The notes under the pieces are model-generated. The model did no database searches and had not been told where the DNA came from. It was given only the letters and a program-made list of their open reading frames with translations. The translations under genes were made by a program, and so were the position numbers. A stretch of DNA of 50,371 nt, taken from the NCBI GenBank assembly GCA_000969725.1, contig JXSR01S007701.1; one strand, given 5' to 3'. Position 1 is the stretch's first letter; every line of letters begins with the position of its first letter. Source of the stretch: Ophiothrix spiculata. Taxonomy: Eukaryota; Echinodermata; Ophiuroidea; Amphilepidida; Ophiotrichidae. Of this stretch, positions 1 to 11,259 are shown piece by piece.

Positions 1-1435
1 TGAGATAAAGAGAAAGCACACATATTCTTCAAGGTCTGATACAAATCTTTAGAGGTGTTTGTTTATCATCATTAAAATGCTTTAAAAGTTTTAATCAGCA
101 AAGACATTAAATATGTTGAAGTTTCAGTCATTTGGAACTGGTACCTTATAACATCAGAAGCACTTTTAAATTGCGAAAGGTCTATCATTTTGAAATCCCA
201 ATGGCAACAATGAGAATTGGACAAATGGAGCTTTATTTACAATTCAATGACACAATGGCCTAAATAGGATAATTCAGGTGATAAAACATCGGTTGATGCC
301 CCATAGAGTCTCTAAGAGCAAGTAAAGCTGGCCAAATGCAAATATGTGTTCTTATGAAAATAACAAATTACACAGAAAAAGAAAAAAAGTAGCACTACTG
401 GATATGCCAAATTTGATTTAAAGTGGAAATTTCAGTAGCAATTATGTGCATAGGCATTGACTTTGCCTATTCACTTAAAGTAATTCTACCTTAAATGTGT
501 GACAAGTCGTTTATAATCTAAGTTAAGTTAAAAGGGACACTTGATTGACCCCTTTGTAACAATTTTAACTCTTATTTTTATCACATTGTTTACTTTACAA
601 ACATTCAATCTCCAAAAATTCATACTTCTTTTTTCCAGCCAACCCAACTATTCCAACCCTTTATGCAACTAGTAATGTTGAAAACGCAAAGTGAAAAATA
701 AATTGTCACATAACTAACAAAACACACATACCAGTTCAGAATGGATTATCAAGGAAGATAAAACTATATAGGGTGATACTATTCCTTGGTCGTTAAAGGT
801 TTTAGAAGATTCCACTGGTTGACTTGCTGCATAATTCTTCTCATACAAGAGATTCAACTGCAATAACCATTTATGTCAATCCTTAATCTTGACAAGATCA
901 CACATTTCTCTGTTGCATAGATCTTTCAATCTTGTTAATGTATCAAAACATGTGATAGTTATACGTGTCAAAAGAAATGACCTGGTTTTGATTTATGTAA
1001 TGCATTCGTTGTTGAATGATGAGTAGAGTTTTATATTGGTTTTAAATGACTAGCAAATGTAGCGATGTGCAAGTCTTGAGAGGGTTAAATTGGATTCTTG
1101 TTGGCGCAGGGATGCTTGAATTCATCAACTGAATGCTAATGAATTGAGCTTGCATGAATGGGTTGAAAAAGGCCGCACACAAAGTGAAAATAGATTATTG
1201 ATGAGTTTTTAACAAGGTCTGTAGATTGTTTGAAGATGCCTTTATTTTGTTAATATACTTTGCACATCAGGGATTTTGTACCAATTTTTCAATGAAGTCC
1301 CGGTGATTTGAGTTGTCGTATATAAAACTGTTCACTAGAACCTTCAGTAGGTGGTTATGTTGTGTTTCTAGTAAACACATTGAATTTTCTTGGCAATACC
1401 TTCCACGTATAGAAGGAAAATGGCACTGTTTTTGT
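1..1435. other. AT-rich non-coding stretch, nothing recognised
   Basis: No ORF of useful length, no repeat shared with the rest of the window and no terminal inverted repeats were noticed. It may be intron or intergenic sequence. Confidence 0.5.
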
Positions 1436-1541
1436 GACTTGTATATAATCTTCTCTTTATTTTTGAGTTTAAATTTGTAAAGAGCCCCTGATTATGGGTG
1501 CTTAAAAAGAACTGTATTATTGTTGTTATTATTATTATTAA
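1436..1541 (+). mobile_element. LINE (CR1/L2-like) 3' tail
   Basis: The sequence reads TTTGTAAAGAGCCCCTGAT, then GGGTGCTTAAAAA, and ends in a short (TTR)n run at 1515-1541. This layout (GTAAAGCGC..., GGCGCT..., then a simple trinucleotide tail) is typical of the 3' ends of CR1/L2-like LINEs or SINEs that borrow their tails in many animals. No coding part is visible upstream, so it would be a strongly 5'-truncated insertion. Assignment is from general knowledge of such tails, not from an alignment. Confidence 0.5.
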
Positions 1542-1915
1542 CATGCATATGGAAATTATTTGGGAAAAATAGAAACACTATACAGTTCCTTAATAAAAGA
1601 ATTAGGTTAAAAATCATCATTTTGAGAGCTAATATAAGATTTTTGTTTGTTTTGATTCCTATCATGTTTTTCCTTGATAAAGACACATTTTCCATGAGTT
1701 TTAATAACCAATCCTGGCAAGTGTCTCTATATAGGGCATGAAAACACATTCTAACACATTAAAGCATATTCTATTTCTTTTTTCAAATTATTCCATATTC
1801 AAATAAAATGCTCCTTGTATAGGAGAAGCTGTTTGTTTTGATTCTCATCCAAGATTAAATCCAGGGACTTTACATATTGGTAATAATGCTGTGTTGATTA
1901 ATGAATAATAAATTA

Positions 1916-2147
1916 CAAGCATGTGTTATCCTGTGTGAAATATGACATGTCACAATGTTTTAAAGTGCGTCATGAATCTAATGTCGTCAATGTTTTGTAA
2001 TGATATAGGTGTAGGGAAAACAAGGTAATATTTTATGACCTGATATTGAGTCTGTCACCAAGTGGGATTTTACAATAAGTGTCTATTGCAATATTTATTG
2101 CCTCATGTATGTATCTCTTTTGATTCTTGAACATTCAGATAATTATG
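1916..2147 (+). repeat. Duplicated 240-bp unit, copy 1
   Basis: Starts CAAGCATGTGTTATCCTG and ends near TTCAGATAATTATG. It is repeated at 2416-2658 with about 90% or better identity by eye. Copy 2 carries an extra 12 bases or so near its start (CACAGATCTTTG). Both copies are followed by TTATG-type microsatellite sequence, so the ancestral unit is probably this block plus the array. Confidence 0.85.
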
Positions 2148-2151
2148 TCAT

Positions 2152-2415
2152 TTTATGTTATGTTATGTTATGTTATGTTATGTTATGTTATGTTATGTTA
2201 TGTTATGTTATGTTATGTTATATGTTATATGTTATATGTTATGTGATGTGATGTGATGTGATGTTATTTTATGTTATGTTATATTATGTTATCTTACATC
2301 AATGTTACTTTATGTTACGTTACGCTCAGGTTACGCTATACAATGCTGTGCTATGTTATGTTATGTTACGTTATGTTAAGTTATGTTATGTTATGTTATG
2401 TTATGTTATGCAATG
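2152..2415 (+). repeat. (TTATG)n microsatellite array
   Basis: About thirteen near-perfect TTATG pentamers at 2154-2220 are followed by TATATG and GTGATG variants and then more degenerate pentamers to about 2410. The open frame at 2258-2512 (rich in CYVMLRYV-like residues) is only the pentamer read in one frame. Confidence 0.95.
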
Positions 2416-2658
2416 CAAGCATGTGTTATCCTGCACAGATCTTTGTGTGAAATATGACATGTCACAATGTTTTAAAGTGCGTCATGTATCTGATGTCGTC
2501 AATGTTTTGTAATGATATAGGTGTAGGGAAAACAAGGTAATATTTTATGACCTGATATAGAGTCTGTCACCAAGTGGGATTTTACAATAAGTGTGTATTG
2601 CAATATTTTATAGCCTCATTTATGCATCTCTTTTGATTCTTGAATATTCAGATAATAA
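2416..2658 (+). repeat. Duplicated 240-bp unit, copy 2
   Basis: Second copy of the 1916-2147 unit. Its junction with the following TTATG array is broken by the transposon at 2659-3694. The array resumes at 3695. Confidence 0.85.
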
Positions 2659-3694
2659 TGAGGGTCATTCAAAAAGTTCTACCTGTTGTATCATAACTTT
2701 TGTTCTATTAAAAGTAGCTACTTGAAAATTGGCACAAATATAGCTAAGAATGTCATCTATACATGGTGATACAATCATATTAATATCTTATCTACATTTT
2801 TGCTGGTGATCTTAAAACCACAGTAAGCTTTAATACACCGGAAATGGTCAAAATATGTGCAATTTTTTTAAAAGTGGCTCAGGTACAGTGAATTGAAAAT
2901 GCCATAATATAGCCATTTAGTGTTGCTATACAGTGAAATTTTATAAATCATAAAAATGAACATACAATGATACTGGATGATTAAAATCTGACCTAAACTG
3001 ACAATAATGGCCATTCACAAGCACAACAATAACAGGAACAAATAGCCCCTGCACCAATATTATTACAATCACCAAAGACACAGAAATTGACCTTAATAAA
3101 ACAAGATGTAAAATTGTGCATTATGTAGCTTTAATTTCAATACATTTTCATAGTAGATCACAAGGGGAACTTAATTTAATATTTTGACTGAAACATGTGG
3201 CATAGTACCTTTAACTGTTGTTTTTCACATAAAAATGCACTTGGAAAAGTCACGCTATATAGAAACACAGTGTGCTGATATTCGTTAAATGAGAGGGTAC
3301 AAGACATCCTTTCAAATATAGAGATTCTGGGTAATTTTTATCAGTAACAAGTTTATTTTATCAGTGACAAATGACTTGTTGGACTATTAGGTACACTTTC
3401 ATTTCAAATTTGTTTTGTAACTTTCATAAATTTTGGGTTTACAGATCAGTGTTCATACATAAGCTGCACATATAATTTCAGGTGTAGTGTCATTAGATAT
3501 TTCTCTGTTTCCGGTGTACCCAAACCTTACTATGGTTTTCAGGTAACCTACAGAAATCTAGATACGATATTTATAAAATTGTTTCCCCATGTGTAGATGA
3601 CATTCTTAGCAATATTTCTGCCAATTTTCAAGTAGCTACCTTTTATATAACAAAAGTTATGATTCAACAGGTAGAACTTTTTGAATGACCCTCA
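2659..3694. mobile_element. Foldback DNA transposon, long TIRs, non-autonomous
   Basis: Termini TGAGGGTCATTCAAAAAG... and the exact inverse ...CTTTTTGAATGACCCTCA. The inverted arms extend about 185-190 bp (2659-2846 and 3507-3694), near-identical for the outer ~105 bp and diverging inward. The middle has no ORF of note. A TA dinucleotide sits at the right border; on the left the TA is one base offset. Comparison with the uninterrupted copy at 2136-2160 suggests insertion at a TA, so a Tc1/mariner-type MITE is the most likely class. The class is inference; the inverted arms are seen directly. Confidence 0.85.
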
Positions 3695-3745
3695 TATGTT
3701 ATGTTATATGTTATGTTATATGTTATGTTATGTTATGTTTGATAT
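3695..3745 (+). repeat. Resumed TTATG-type microsatellite
   Basis: ATGTTATATGTTATG pentamer/heptamer variants directly follow the transposon's right end and continue the pattern that follows copy 1 of the upstream unit. Confidence 0.8.
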
Positions 3746-4319
3746 GTCATATCATATTTCATGACTTTGCAAGAGCAGTCTCATCTATGCACATTAACAT
3801 TAAATCAAATAAATGTGCCTTTTTCCTCTCTTAATTAAGTTTGATTCATGTTTGACTGCTTGGAGCGATACTAAGACACACATACATAGACCTAGCAGTA
3901 CTGTTTTCTGGCAGCATTCCATCTTGCCTTAATAAACAGTAACATCACATTGTAAAAACATACCAATTATTTGCCAATGCAGACATACAGGCATTTAACA
4001 TTGCCCAACATTTGGTAGCAAATTGAATTTGTTCCTTTGCCCCACTTGGTAGTTGTCAATATTTTACATCCCACGCTGTAACCAGCTCTTTAAGCAATAC
4101 ACACTTACCAATAAAACAGTGCATCTTGGCATATAAGTCCAAGAAAAAAAAAAGGTTTGTCTCAGAAACCATCTGCAAATATGGTATGCAGTATGCGATT
4201 TTTTGTTGTTTTTAGGAAATTAGCTATTTGGTATGCGATATTTCTTCTTTTTTTAATGCTCTAAATTGTAGATTGCACAACTTACGTGTGTGAACATGAT
4301 CCCGCCCGTTTTAACTATA
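3746..4319. other. Non-coding stretch, nothing recognised
   Basis: AT-rich with homopolymer runs (A12 near 4143). A minus-strand GTAAGT-like site near 4105 was not supported by an open exon. No repeat family was recognised. Confidence 0.4.
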
Positions 4320-4329
4320 GGAAGTCTTG

Positions 4330-4820
4330 ACAGTTTCAACTTTGTCTGATTTCAAAGTTTAAGGTGTCAAAATGTTTGTCTTAGACCAGCTATCAAAAGT
4401 GTCAATCATGACCCCATCATCTGAACTGTTCCTTTTGGTCAAATTCTCAACTTTGTCCAATTTCAAAAGTTAAGGTGTCAAATTGTTCGTCTTGGACGAG
4501 CCATCAAAAGTGTCAATGGTGACCAGTTGTCCAACCTTTCCATTGGGGTCAAAGGTCAAAAGAAAGGTCAAATGTTAAAGTTTATCCAATTTCAAAGGGT
4601 AAGGTGTCAAATTTTTTGTCTCGACTCTTGGACCAATGATCAAAAGTGTCAATGTGACCCTATCATCAACCTTTCCCCTGGGGCCAAAGGTCCAAAGAAA
4701 TGTCTGATTTTCAACTTTGTCCGAGCTTAAAGAGGTGTCAAATTTTTTGTCTTGGACAAGCGATCAAAAGAGTCAAAGTAACCGCATCGTCAAACCTTCC
4801 CATTGGGTGAAAGGTCATTT
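4330..4820 (+). repeat. ~125-bp minisatellite, four degenerate copies
   Basis: Each unit contains in order CAACTTTGTCC, TTTCAAAG, AAGGTGTCAAA, TTGTCTTGGAC, GATCAAAAGTGTCAAT, GTGACCCCATCATC and ACCTTTCCCATTGGGG. Four units run head to tail, at roughly 4338, 4450, 4580 and 4708. The open frame 4527-4730 spans units and is a by-product of the repeat. Confidence 0.85.
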
Positions 4821-5454
4821 GAAAACATAATGTAGGGGAGGGGAAGGTACCGCTGCTACTGAGACGTTTGCAATTGTACTTGTTTTCAGATGGTATTGAT
4901 TTTCCAGCAACTTGAGTTCAAATTACTTTTGGCACAAAAATCTGTCAAATGCTTGGATTAAAATAAAACAGAACCATTACAGTCATTTTCAAAGTGTTCC
5001 TCTTTTAGATGTCAGTGGTTTTAATTTTCAAGCAACTTGTTCAAAATTGCTCCTGGTGCCAGACATACTTGTGTTCTTCCAACTGTTTGTTTAAAGTGAT
5101 CTAAAAACCAAGGAAACAGGCTGTGCCGTCTCTTCAGTATGTAACTAATTCCCAAAGCAAATGCCGTATTTAAGTGGCAAAATATTTACAATCTGTATGA
5201 AGGCAGACAGTTTGATTGTTGGCAATTATTACGCACAATTAAACAGTGCTTTTTATTGGTGCCTGACACTAATTTCCTACCAGCCCAGTTTTTACTTTTC
5301 CTCAATTAGTTGTTAGAAAATTTGCCTTAAGCAGTCACTAGAAAATATTTGGGCAATTACTCAAATGAAAAATAACAGTTTACAAGTTTTTATGTGCTTG
5401 TCTCTTCTGGCAATTGAAGCACTATTCCATTATTGAGATAGTATTTCTATATAT
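4821..5454. other. Non-coding stretch, nothing recognised
   Basis: No tandem structure or inverted ends seen. Two vaguely similar lines near 4890-4930 and 5010-5045 share GATTTTCCAGCAACTTG / AATTTTCAAGCAACTTG, which may be an old tandem duplication of about 120 bp. Confidence 0.4.
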
Positions 5455-5905
5455 TTGCCCCATCATATGTAAAGGTACCTAAGGTTGGCATAGTAAATTA
5501 CGAGGTACGGGCTATTAAAGCTGTGCATAGTCAAAAATCACGTCCCAGGTCAAATTTCTAATTTCATCTGAAACGTTACATTTGAAGTGTATTCTTTCAT
5601 ATTAATCAGGTTCTATCATCCAAAATATAGGACAAAAACTGAGATAAAAATCCTTTCTCCATTCAAGTTTTACCAATACAGAAACTTTAAACTCAATTTT
5701 CTCAGAACTATAGTTTTCTGAATCAGCCCGATGCCTTTTACCAATGACCTTCCTTTACCAATTTGGATGTAACTTTGCAATCGAACATCCAATAACCAAA
5801 TGAAAGGTGTCATTTTAAAGCTTAAAATATATTCTTTCAGATGAGACCAAAAAATCAGTTTTCATTTTGAGACCCTTAAGGTACCTTTCGATATGACGGG
5901 TCACA
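5455..5905 (+). mobile_element. MITE family 1 (GGTACCTT ends), copy 1
   Basis: Ends are CATCATATGTAAAGGTACCT (degraded) and AGGTACCTTTCGATATGACG followed by GGTCACA. Two other copies in the window share the whole ~430-bp body: 18604-19021 (opposite strand) and 22126-22572 (same strand). No coding capacity. Flanking TA/TATG bases suggest a TA-targeting element. Confidence 0.9.
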
Positions 5906-6385
5906 TATTTGTATGATAAAAAGTAGCTGATAAATTTAGGGAGAAGTTGTGCACTGTAAGTTCCCTTTACCATCACCATCAAAAACCTAAATAGAACCAA
6001 AATATTTGACACTCCTACACCACTTTAAAAAATATTTAAAGACATCATAAATCAAATCTTATGTTTGAGATGCAAAAAAAGTTAGTCTACATCATGGCAT
6101 ATAATTTGATCATTATTAACTATGCACTATTAAACATGATATTTTGCATTGCTGTCTATATCTCGAGTAATTTTCCTGGAAGTCCACATTTTAGCCATGA
6201 AATATTTTTAATAGCATTGTGTGGAAAAAGAATTAGCTGTATAGGATTTTAAAAGCATTATGCTGTCATTTTGTTGTGATAAATATATTTCTATGATAAA
6301 CCAAACTTCAGAGAATCCCACATTTTTTTTTTCAAGTCTGTTTTCAAATCTTTTTAAGTGACGTGTCATGGTCAAGCTTAATGCA

Positions 6386-6637
6386 TACAGGGTGTATCAA
6401 AATAATTAGTACTCAGAATAAATAAATAATTAAAATAATAAGTTTAAATAATATGAGTTTGTTAAAAGACACAATTTTTTCAAAGTTGTGTAAAATATGA
6501 TTGAGTGTATCATTTCTCAAAATTCTTATTTTAAATTAAAGCTGAACTGGTCTTTTGATGCAATATATAAGGCAATGCTAACATTTCTAGATTCTGTGTA
6601 AAAATACTGAGTACTGATCATTTTGATACACAATGTA
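6386..6637. mobile_element. MITE with TACAGGGTGTATCAAAA ends
   Basis: Left end TACAGGGTGTATCAAAATAA...AGTACTCAG; right end CTGAGTACTGATC...TTTTGATACACAATGTA. The inverted repeats are about 32 bp with a few mismatches, total 252 bp, no ORF. The outer motif is shared with the right end of the foldback element at 20683-21570. TA-flanked, mariner-like type inferred. Confidence 0.85.
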
Positions 6638-6720
6638 TCACACATTCCATTTATTTTCTCTTCCATGTAAAATAAAAATATGCATATTACGTCAGGTGTT
6701 AACATTCAGTGGTATATTTT

Positions 6721-6953
6721 GTCATGATATTTCAAGAAAGTTGTATCTGCAATAAATGCCATTTTTCATAAATTTGAGTTATGATGATAAGTCTCGGGTT
6801 AGTGACGGTGACTCTCATGACTGTGTCACCTGAAGAACCATTTCAAGAGCCACTGACTTATGGGAAAGCCATTTTGAAGAATTTTTTGCATTCTATTGGT
6901 AATATGACATATGACAGCCATTGCAGATATGACTTTCTTGCTCTCACATGACG
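6721..6953. mobile_element. MITE family 2 (GTCATG...CATGAC), copy 1
   Basis: Left end GTCATGATATTTCAAGAAAG then GTATCTGCAATAAATGCC; right end GCCATTGCAGATATGACTTT then CTTGCTCTCACATGAC, inverted. A second copy lies at 24409-24665 and keeps a much better central hairpin. In this copy the centre (CACCTGAAGAACCATTTCAA) is decayed on one arm. Confidence 0.85.
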
Positions 6954-6959
6954 ATTTGA

Positions 6960-7085
6960 CCTAGCTTTAATATTAAAAACTCATTTAGAGCCTGATTTGA
7001 TGATATAATTACATTTCATAGGGTGTAGATTCCTTTTCTGCCTGCGCATTTCCAAACAATAAGTTGCATTCAGGCATCAAATTAT
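6960..7085 (-). repeat. Dispersed repeat C, diverged copy 1
   Basis: Shares ATAATTACATTTCAT, GGTGTA and a trailing GAATCA motif with copies at 7525-7685, 8738-8900 and 10175-10318. Much more diverged than the central pair. Confidence 0.45.
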
Positions 7086-7244
7086 TGACTAATGAATCAG
7101 ATGCATAGTTCTGTAAATTGTTGTTTCTTTAATTAAGTAGTATCTTTGTCATTACATAATGTCATATTATAAGGAGGTTTGATATTGTTTAATGATAATA
7201 CAACCAGGATACAACAAGAGTGCAGTATAGGTCAATAAAATGTA

Positions 7245-7290
7245 ATTAGGATAAAAATAAAGTAAAATGAAATAAAATAAAATAAAACGA
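7245..7290 (+). repeat. AAAAT-rich simple repeat
   Basis: Runs of AAAATA/AAAATG pentamer variants. Confidence 0.7.
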
Positions 7291-7524
7291 AGCTTACTTC
7301 TAATTTTTTTAACACCTTTGGTGTATTTTCATACTTATAATGATGAATGTGTACGTATTTTATTTTTTGTTTTTTACTGTTTAAGTGACATACTTTACAA
7401 TATGCTTCTTTAAAACTGTGCATGTTGCATTAATATGTAAAATGGATATCATTTTGTCAAAATGTGGCCACATGTCTGTCTTCCTAAGCCATCATTTTCA
7501 GAGAATCTGAAGCACTACGTCCAC

Positions 7525-7685
7525 AACAGCGGGATAGTGTCTGTGACCTTATCTCACACAGACTCCTTTGGAGTATAATCTACTGACATAATCACATTTC
7601 ATGTGGTGTAAATGCCTGTTCTGCTCAGCTTATAAATTTGCAATTGCCCCAGAGCATGTATGATTGAATCATAAATCCATCACTT
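7525..7685 (-). repeat. Dispersed repeat C, copy 2
   Basis: AGCGGGATAGTGTCTGTGAC to CATAAATCCATCAC is repeated at 8738-8900 at about 95% identity, 1213 bp away. No terminal inverted repeats were found, so the nature is unknown. It could be a decayed SINE or a segmental duplication. Confidence 0.85.
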
Positions 7686-7734
7686 TTAAGCTTGTGTTAT
7701 TTCTCCAGTTAATATTCATATTATACTCTTATCA

Positions 7735-7935
7735 CCGGAAGCCCTCACATGTTGTGATCAATGAGCGCCTCACTATATGTCCAACTTTTTCATTGCAATG
7801 AGGACTTCACCGAAAGACAACCTATCTTTTATTGTTCTCACCGAATGAACTCCTTTTTTGAGAGCTTCTCACTGAAAGACCCTCTTTTTTCTTTAGCCCC
7901 ACACCAAAAGACACCCTCTTCTTAGATCATTGCTG
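7735..7935 (-). repeat. Degenerate TCACCGAAAGAC tandem repeat
   Basis: Successive lines read TTCACCGAAAGACAACCT, CTCACCGAATGAACTCC, CTCACTGAAAGACCCTC and CACACCAAAAGACACCCTC, spaced about 35-40 bp. On the other strand this matches the GGGTCTTTCGGTGACA repeat in 38480-38660. It is a widespread type of degenerate repeat in marine invertebrate genomes. Confidence 0.7.
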
Positions 7936-8464
7936 CACACCCCAGTCACTTTCAAATTTATATCGCATTAGGCCAAGTAAAAAATAAAACATGTTTCTCG
8001 TCCGGGTTTTCGAAAAAAAGGAGGAAGAGGTACTTTTATTTTTTGTTTTTTATTTCAATGGCAATGCAAAATCGCCCATTAATGACCCATTCTCACCCAG
8101 TGTATCGATACCAGATGTGTTATCGGAAGAGGAGGAGGCCTTTTTCATTTTTTAGTTTTGGACATACTGGAGGGTTGATCAAAACAAAATATGCTTTAAA
8201 ATGCTTATTGAACTGAAGCAAATCTATTGCATAGACTTAAAACTTTTCAAACCTTTTTACAAATAAGTTATGCATGAAATACAAAAAATAAATAATATTT
8301 TTCAAAATCCTTAAAAAACGATGCGGGAGGGGACGAGAAACATATTTGTTTTTTTACTCGGCCTTACTGTGTTTTTAAATTTCATTTTATCATCCTATAA
8401 GATTGTCAAAATGGCGGCATGATCCTTTCTGTCCTAGCAAACATCCATTTCATGGAATTATAAG

Positions 8465-8725
8465 CAGTGTTCCTGCTAAGGCTATATGGTGCAAAATTGG
8501 TGCAGAAGCTAAACAAATTGGTGCAAGGTGTTCCAAAAACAAAAAAGTCCAAAATAGGGTTTGGTAATACATAACGTTCACTTTATAATATTTCAGTTTC
8601 ATTCAGATCGTATTCAAAATTACTCTAATTTTTGAGGTGATCTTTCTGAAATTGGTGATGGCAAGCTGTATTTTTTTCTTTTATGTCGCTTTGGCACAAA
8701 GTCAAAATCTTTAGCAGGAACACTG
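8465..8725. mobile_element. hAT-like MITE (CAGTGTTCCTGCTAAGG ends)
   Basis: Left end CAGTGTTCCTGCTAAGG, right end TTTAGCAGGAACACTG, total 261 bp. The eight flanking bases are ATTATAAG on the left and ATCATATG on the right, six of eight matching, as expected for a decayed hAT 8-bp target duplication. One half-element on the opposite strand survives at 28495-28563. No transposase. Confidence 0.8.
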
Positions 8726-8737
8726 ATCATATGTTGG

Positions 8738-8900
8738 CAACAGCGGGATAGTGTCTGTGACCTTATCTCACACAAGAGTCCTTTGGAGTATAATCTACTG
8801 ACATAATTACATTTCATGTGGTGTAAATGCCTGTTCTGCTCAGCTTATAAATTTGCAATTGCCCCAGGGCATGTAATGATTGAATCATAAATCCATCACT
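8738..8900 (-). repeat. Dispersed repeat C, copy 3
   Basis: Near-identical to 7525-7685, starting 13 bp after the right end of the 8465-8725 MITE. The MITE therefore sits between two copies of the repeat. Confidence 0.85.
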
Positions 8901-9720
8901 GTGAAGCAAATGATTTCTTCAATTCAGTTTTCATCATGCTATAATACAATTTGTCAAGTTTACTCAACTTGAAGAGCTATGGGAGTATATACGTCATACA
9001 AATGAATTAGAAATTATTCTAATATTGACAAATCATTTCATGTGACATGTGCTATGAGTAGTTTAAGGTGGACTTTGAGAGTAAAAATGTACTTGGTTCT
9101 TGTTAGCAAAGTGACATTAGACTAGTTCAAAATGATCCCAAATGTTTTCCTAACAGCTTCATTTTTTTGTACCATTTGAAGTGATTGTGGCAATAATAGC
9201 AGCATGCAAAAAAATATTGTTAACTTCAAACCATATATAAATATTTTGATGTAGATCATTAGTAAATATATTGTCGTGTCCAAGAAAATGTTGCCCCAAC
9301 ACTTGAAACTTTATCTGAAGAATCAGTGCAAAATTGAAATTTCATTTAAATAAACTGCAATAATGTTACAAAAAGATTTTTTCTAAGTTTTACCTATGTC
9401 ATGGTTCTTGCCATATATCAAAAGTACACACTTTTTAATTATTTTAATAACTTAGTTTAATTCAGTGATAAAGGTTATCAAATAAATGCTCATATACATC
9501 ACATATTGCAAATGAATAAAAATTGGAAACCTTAAATGAACAATTGCAAATTGAAGAAAATACACCCATCTAATTTCTCAGAACTATATTTTTGCAACTT
9601 TTATTTGGATTGAGCAGTCAAAATTATAGAAAAGAAGAAAATATTCAAAATATTTTCTACCAAGTTCAGTAGCACAATTTAATGTAAAATTATTGGAAGA
9701 TTAAATTAACCAATCATTCC
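8901..9720. other. AT-rich non-coding stretch
   Basis: No repeat family or inverted ends recognised. Confidence 0.4.
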
Positions 9721-9724
9721 TAGA

Positions 9725-9822
9725 AGCATAATAATATGCAAACAATATGCAGGATGGTAATGATATGCAAACAATATGCAGGATGATAATGATATGCAAA
9801 TAATATGCAGGATGATAATGGG
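9725..9822 (+). repeat. 29-bp tandem repeat with ATATGCAAA octamer-like core
   Basis: Three copies of a unit containing ATATGCAAACAATATGCAGG followed by ATGGTAATG or ATGATAATG. The third copy changes ATGCAAAC to ATGCAAAT, which is the canonical POU/octamer core. Regulatory meaning is speculative. Confidence 0.9.
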
Positions 9823-10126
9823 GTAGAATTCAAAGGTTAGCATAAGCACAATATTATCCTCCTCCATAACAAATTCAAGGAAATTATCGAAAATAATTTT
9901 TTACAAACCTCCATACAACATTCATAACTTTAAATAAGCATATTGAAAAAAAAGCAAAACATTACAAATATATTACTACCAAATTCATAAACATTTTGTG
10001 AAAAATGCTGGCAAATTTAATTAGGCAAAGTCATCCCTAAAGCATTATATGTAAACATTATGCCTGGTAATAACTGTGTTAAATGCAATAGTAATGTAAA
10101 TGAAAGTTGTCGCTATATATCCTCCG

Positions 10127-10318
10127 TCATAAACGAATATTTATCAATTTTCTCCAATGCCTCGGTGATACATCAATTATGATGTCTGTGACCTCTTCGC
10201 GCTCAGACTTGTTTAAAGCTCGAGCCCACAATGTAATTACATTTCGTTTAATGTAAATAGCTATTCTGTTAAAGCTTACATTACCCAAATGCCCTACAGC
10301 GTTGAAATGTTGAATCAA
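10127..10318 (-). repeat. Dispersed repeat C, copy 4 with a 63-codon frame
   Basis: Shares GTCTGTGACCT, AATGTAATTACATTTC and CTATTCTGTT with copies 2 and 3, but is much diverged. On the minus strand it is open for 63 codons from an ATG. The related copy at 8738-8900 shows aligned residues in the same frame (IQ..., NVI) but has stops. A decayed coding origin is possible. The family is not recognised and a chance frame cannot be excluded. Confidence 0.4.
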
Positions 10319-10802
10319 CCTTGGCGTGGATGCTGTTCCATCAATTTGCTCTCATTTATCTCAAATTTATTTTGTTTTTTATCTCTATCATAGAGCTGTT
10401 TCTCTAATTTTGTCATATTTATATGTAAGCTGACGTTGTTGATAAAACTGTGAGTTTCAGTCAACGCTTCCAATTGGATTTGATTGATAGCAATAAATGT
10501 AGACAGTTACAGTGTGTTCCACAAAAACCGTACAATCTTTGCGAGTAAAGTTTCCAATGGCCTAACCAGCTGATGGGATGGGTTCTCCCCCACTCGTCCC
10601 CCCTCCAATTTTGGGTGATTTTCTATATGCAAAAATGTTGGGTATCTTTTTTAGTCTGAGCAAGATTTTTTGACCCCTACAAAATTGTTTTGACCCTGCT
10701 CGCTCCCTCAAATGAAAATGTTACATCACTTAAAATTTCCTTCTTTCCTAACAGTTGCAAAATATGTAAATATGTCATACTATAGCTCATATTAAATTTT
10801 GA

Positions 10803-11201
10803 AATACTGTTTGCTTCATTTCAATCAATATCGTAGAAAAAAGTTACGCTTTATCAAATATTTTGATACAAATTTGTCTGGTCGCATTTTATGATTTTTG
10901 GTCATACAGCAGATGTGTTTCTAAATGGAAGAAAAATTGGTCACATTTAAAAATTCATTATATTTGCCTTTTTTGTCATCATTTTTTTTCCATTTTTGTA
11001 ACATAGATGAAAGAAAGTAAGCACATAATAAATTTGTAAACAGTATTATGGTTGAAAAAATAATACACTAATGATATTTAATAACACTTCATTCAAAGGA
11101 AATTTTAAAGATCATAAAATCAGACTAGACATATTTCAATCCAAATATTTGATAAAACATAAAGTTTGTCTAGATCACCAAGTGAATTGAAACAGACAAT
11201 A
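10803..11201. mobile_element. Foldback element, ~100-bp inverted arms
   Basis: Left arm AATACTGTTTGCTTCATTTC...TTTATCAAATATTTTGATAC pairs with right arm ...CAAATATTTGATAAAAC...GTGAATTGAAACAGACAAT. Arms about 80-110 bp with mismatches, loop about 200 bp, no ORF. Confidence 0.75.
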
Positions 11202-11259
11202 TCTTAAAGTTAAGTTCATGGAATATACACTTTTACATTACATTTTTCTAACTATCTGG

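Noticed and set aside
2258-2512. 84-codon frame rich in Tyr/Met/Val
   Set aside because: Translation of the TTATG microsatellite.
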